7,706 bases of DNA from Planctomycetaceae bacterium (GTDB lineage Bacteria > Planctomycetota > Planctomycetia > Pirellulales > Pirellulaceae): contig SXHS01000075.1 of assembly GCA_005773145.1 (NCBI GenBank), positions 1 through 7,706 on the forward strand. The letters are read 5' to 3'. A model generated the notes under the pieces. That model searched no databases, was not told the DNA's origin, and worked only from the letters and a program-made list of their open reading frames with translations. The position numbers and the translations under genes were made by a program. This document shows positions 6,475 through 7,706 of the stretch, one piece after another; the stretch's first letter is position 1, and each line of letters starts with the position of its first letter.

Positions 6475-7706
6475 ATGGCAACCCCACATCATCTGGCGCC
6501 GCTTGGACGCGGCCCCTTGGCTCTCGGCCACTCCCCGGCGCCGGTATCGCGGAGGCAGCTCTTGCGTAGCGCAGGCATGGGGTTTGGCTGGACGGCCCTC
6601 TCCGCGCTCCTGGCCGATCGCAGCTACGCGGGATTGACGGAGAACGTCCCAGCCACTCATTTTTCCCCCCGAGCAAAAAACGTGATCTTTTTCTTCATGC
6701 CTGGCGGCGTGTCGCACGTTGATTCCTTCGACCCCAAACCGGCGCTCAGCCGCTACCACGATCAGCCCGTGGGCGACCTTGCCAACGTGAAGAAAACGCA
6801 GGCCACGGGGACAACAGCGCGCCGGTGGAAAGAGAGTCCCTGGAAATTCCAGGCACATGGCGTTGCCGGAACACCGGTTAGCGAATTGTTTCCCAACATC
6901 GCACGTTGCGTCGACTCCATCTGCGTGATTCGATCCATGGTCGGCGAACTTCCCCTGCATGCGGCGGGCAACATCTTTCTTCACAGCGGTCGCCTGCGAG
7001 CCGGATCGCCCAGCCTCGGTTCATGGATTTCCTACGGACTCGGGAGTGAAAGTCGCAACTTGCCAGGATACGTCTTGCTGGAAAGTGGGACGGTGCCGCC
7101 CGGCGGACGTGAGAACTATGCCAACGGATATCTGCCAGCCGACTTTCAAGCCACGTCCATTCAAGCGCAGGGTGTCCCTGTTGATAACATCATCCCCGCC
7201 GAAGCCGCGTCGCAAGCGGCGAAAATGAATTGGTTACGAGCGCAGGATCGAACATTCTCCGCTGTCGTAGGCCATCAGGATGCGGTCGAGGCGGCCATTC
7301 GCAATTATGAAATGGCCTTTCGCATGCAAACGGTGGTCCCGGATGTATTGAATTTGGCTACGGAGTCGGCGGCAACGCACCAACGCTACGGAACCGACTC
7401 GGCAAACGAGCAATTGCGTCTCTACGCCATCCAATGCCTGCGTGCTCGGCGTCTGATCGAATCCGGAGTGCGGTTCGTCGAAGTCACCGCCAACCCACTG
7501 GGCTATTCCGTGGGCACATGGGACCAACACGGCAAACTCAAGGAAGACCACGAAAAAAATGCCGTAGTGACCGATCAACCCATCGCCGCCCTGTTGCAGG
7601 ACCTGCGGCAACGAGGACTGCTCGATGAGACCCTCGTGCTCTGGGGGACGGAAATGGGCCGCACGCCTCATACGGCCAATGGAAATGGCCGTGACCACCA
7701 CGTTGG
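6475..7706 (+). CDS. DUF1501 protein with Tat signal, C-terminus cut by the window edge
   Basis: About 410 codons are visible and the reading frame is open to the right edge; family members are usually around 470-480 aa, so a short C-terminal part is missing. DUF1501 proteins belong to the alkaline-phosphatase/sulfatase-like fold group; no substrate is established. The N-terminus has a twin-arginine signal (SRRQLLRSAGMGFGW at 25-39, arginines 26-27, then a hydrophobic stretch ending near ADRSYAG), implying folded export by the Tat system. Family landmarks follow: KNVIFFFMPGGVSHVDSFDP (68-87), where the metal-site Asp would lie; LPLHAAGNIFLHSGR; GTWDQHGKLKEDHEKNA; WGTEMGRTP (390-398); and NGRDHHV (404-410) at the window edge. 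The pair DUF1553 then DUF1501 recurs throughout planctomycete genomes, so a shared periplasmic task is likely. Start ATG 6475 is supported by GGGAG 8 bases upstream. Nothing looks broken. Confidence 0.93.
   Translation, partial: MATPHHLAPLGRGPLALGHSPAPVSRRQLLRSAGMGFGWTALSALLADRSYAGLTENVPATHFSPRAKNVIFFFMPGGVSHVDSFDPKPALSRYHDQPVGDLANVKKTQATGTTARRWKESPWKFQAHGVAGTPVSELFPNIARCVDSICVIRSMVGELPLHAAGNIFLHSGRLRAGSPSLGSWISYGLGSESRNLPGYVLLESGTVPPGGRENYANGYLPADFQATSIQAQGVPVDNIIPAEAASQAAKMNWLRAQDRTFSAVVGHQDAVEAAIRNYEMAFRMQTVVPDVLNLATESAATHQRYGTDSANEQLRLYAIQCLRARRLIESGVRFVEVTANPLGYSVGTWDQHGKLKEDHEKNAVVTDQPIAALLQDLRQRGLLDETLVLWGTEMGRTPHTANGNGRDHHV

Noticed and set aside
6179..6637. A 152-codon plus-strand frame across the DUF1553-DUF1501 junction as a separate gene
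   Set aside because: It overlaps both real genes in another frame and has no protein-like pattern or ribosome site. It is mentioned only as the -1 extension frame in the slippery-site finding.
1..7706. tRNA, rRNA, CRISPR array, insertion sequence, phage or defence genes
   Set aside because: I looked on both strands and saw no cloverleaf-like segment, regularly spaced repeat, transposase motif or terminal inverted repeat pair; nearly all bases belong to the listed genes.

Overview
The window reads as chromosomal DNA of a planctomycete, most likely a member of the Pirellulales (Rhodopirellula/Blastopirellula-like). The main support is the right half. It holds a large exported protein with the planctomycete-typical order cytochrome-c-like PSCyt1, DUF1549 and DUF1553, followed 55 bases later by a DUF1501 protein with a twin-arginine signal. 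A DUF6655-like lipoprotein and moderately GC-rich coding sequence fit the same lineage. The placement rests on recalled family knowledge, not on a database search.

Left half (minus strand, reading right to left): metK (S-adenosylmethionine synthetase, 2730 to 1540); a putative lipoprotein (1398 to 541); a very small one-helix membrane protein (433 to 317); and the first 78 codons of a UDP-sugar pyrophosphorylase related to eukaryotic UAP1 (236 to beyond the left edge). A perfect 10-bp inverted repeat followed by a T-run begins inside the metK stop codon and probably ends the metK transcript. A candidate promoter just downstream of the lipoprotein gene could serve the small protein and the pyrophosphorylase.

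Centre (2731-2927): a divergent control region. Each strand has a perfect TATAAT -10 box, and the two candidate -35 boxes overlap, so metK and the cytochrome operon look to be driven back to back from one compact site. The metK leader also carries a short GC-rich hairpin in front of a strong Shine-Dalgarno sequence.

Right half (plus strand): the 1163-residue PSCyt1/DUF1549/DUF1553 protein (2928-6419) and the DUF1501 protein (6475 to beyond the right edge, about 410 residues visible) form a likely two-gene operon. The first appears to be Sec-exported and has two CxxCH haem-binding motifs. The second appears to be Tat-exported and belongs to the alkaline-phosphatase-like fold group. Such pairs recur many times in planctomycete genomes, but their substrate and reaction are not established.

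I saw no mobile element, CRISPR array, tRNA, rRNA, phage gene or defence system. Apart from the small membrane protein and the regulatory layout, this is ordinary planctomycete core and lineage-specific sequence. I do not see a clear previously undescribed system.
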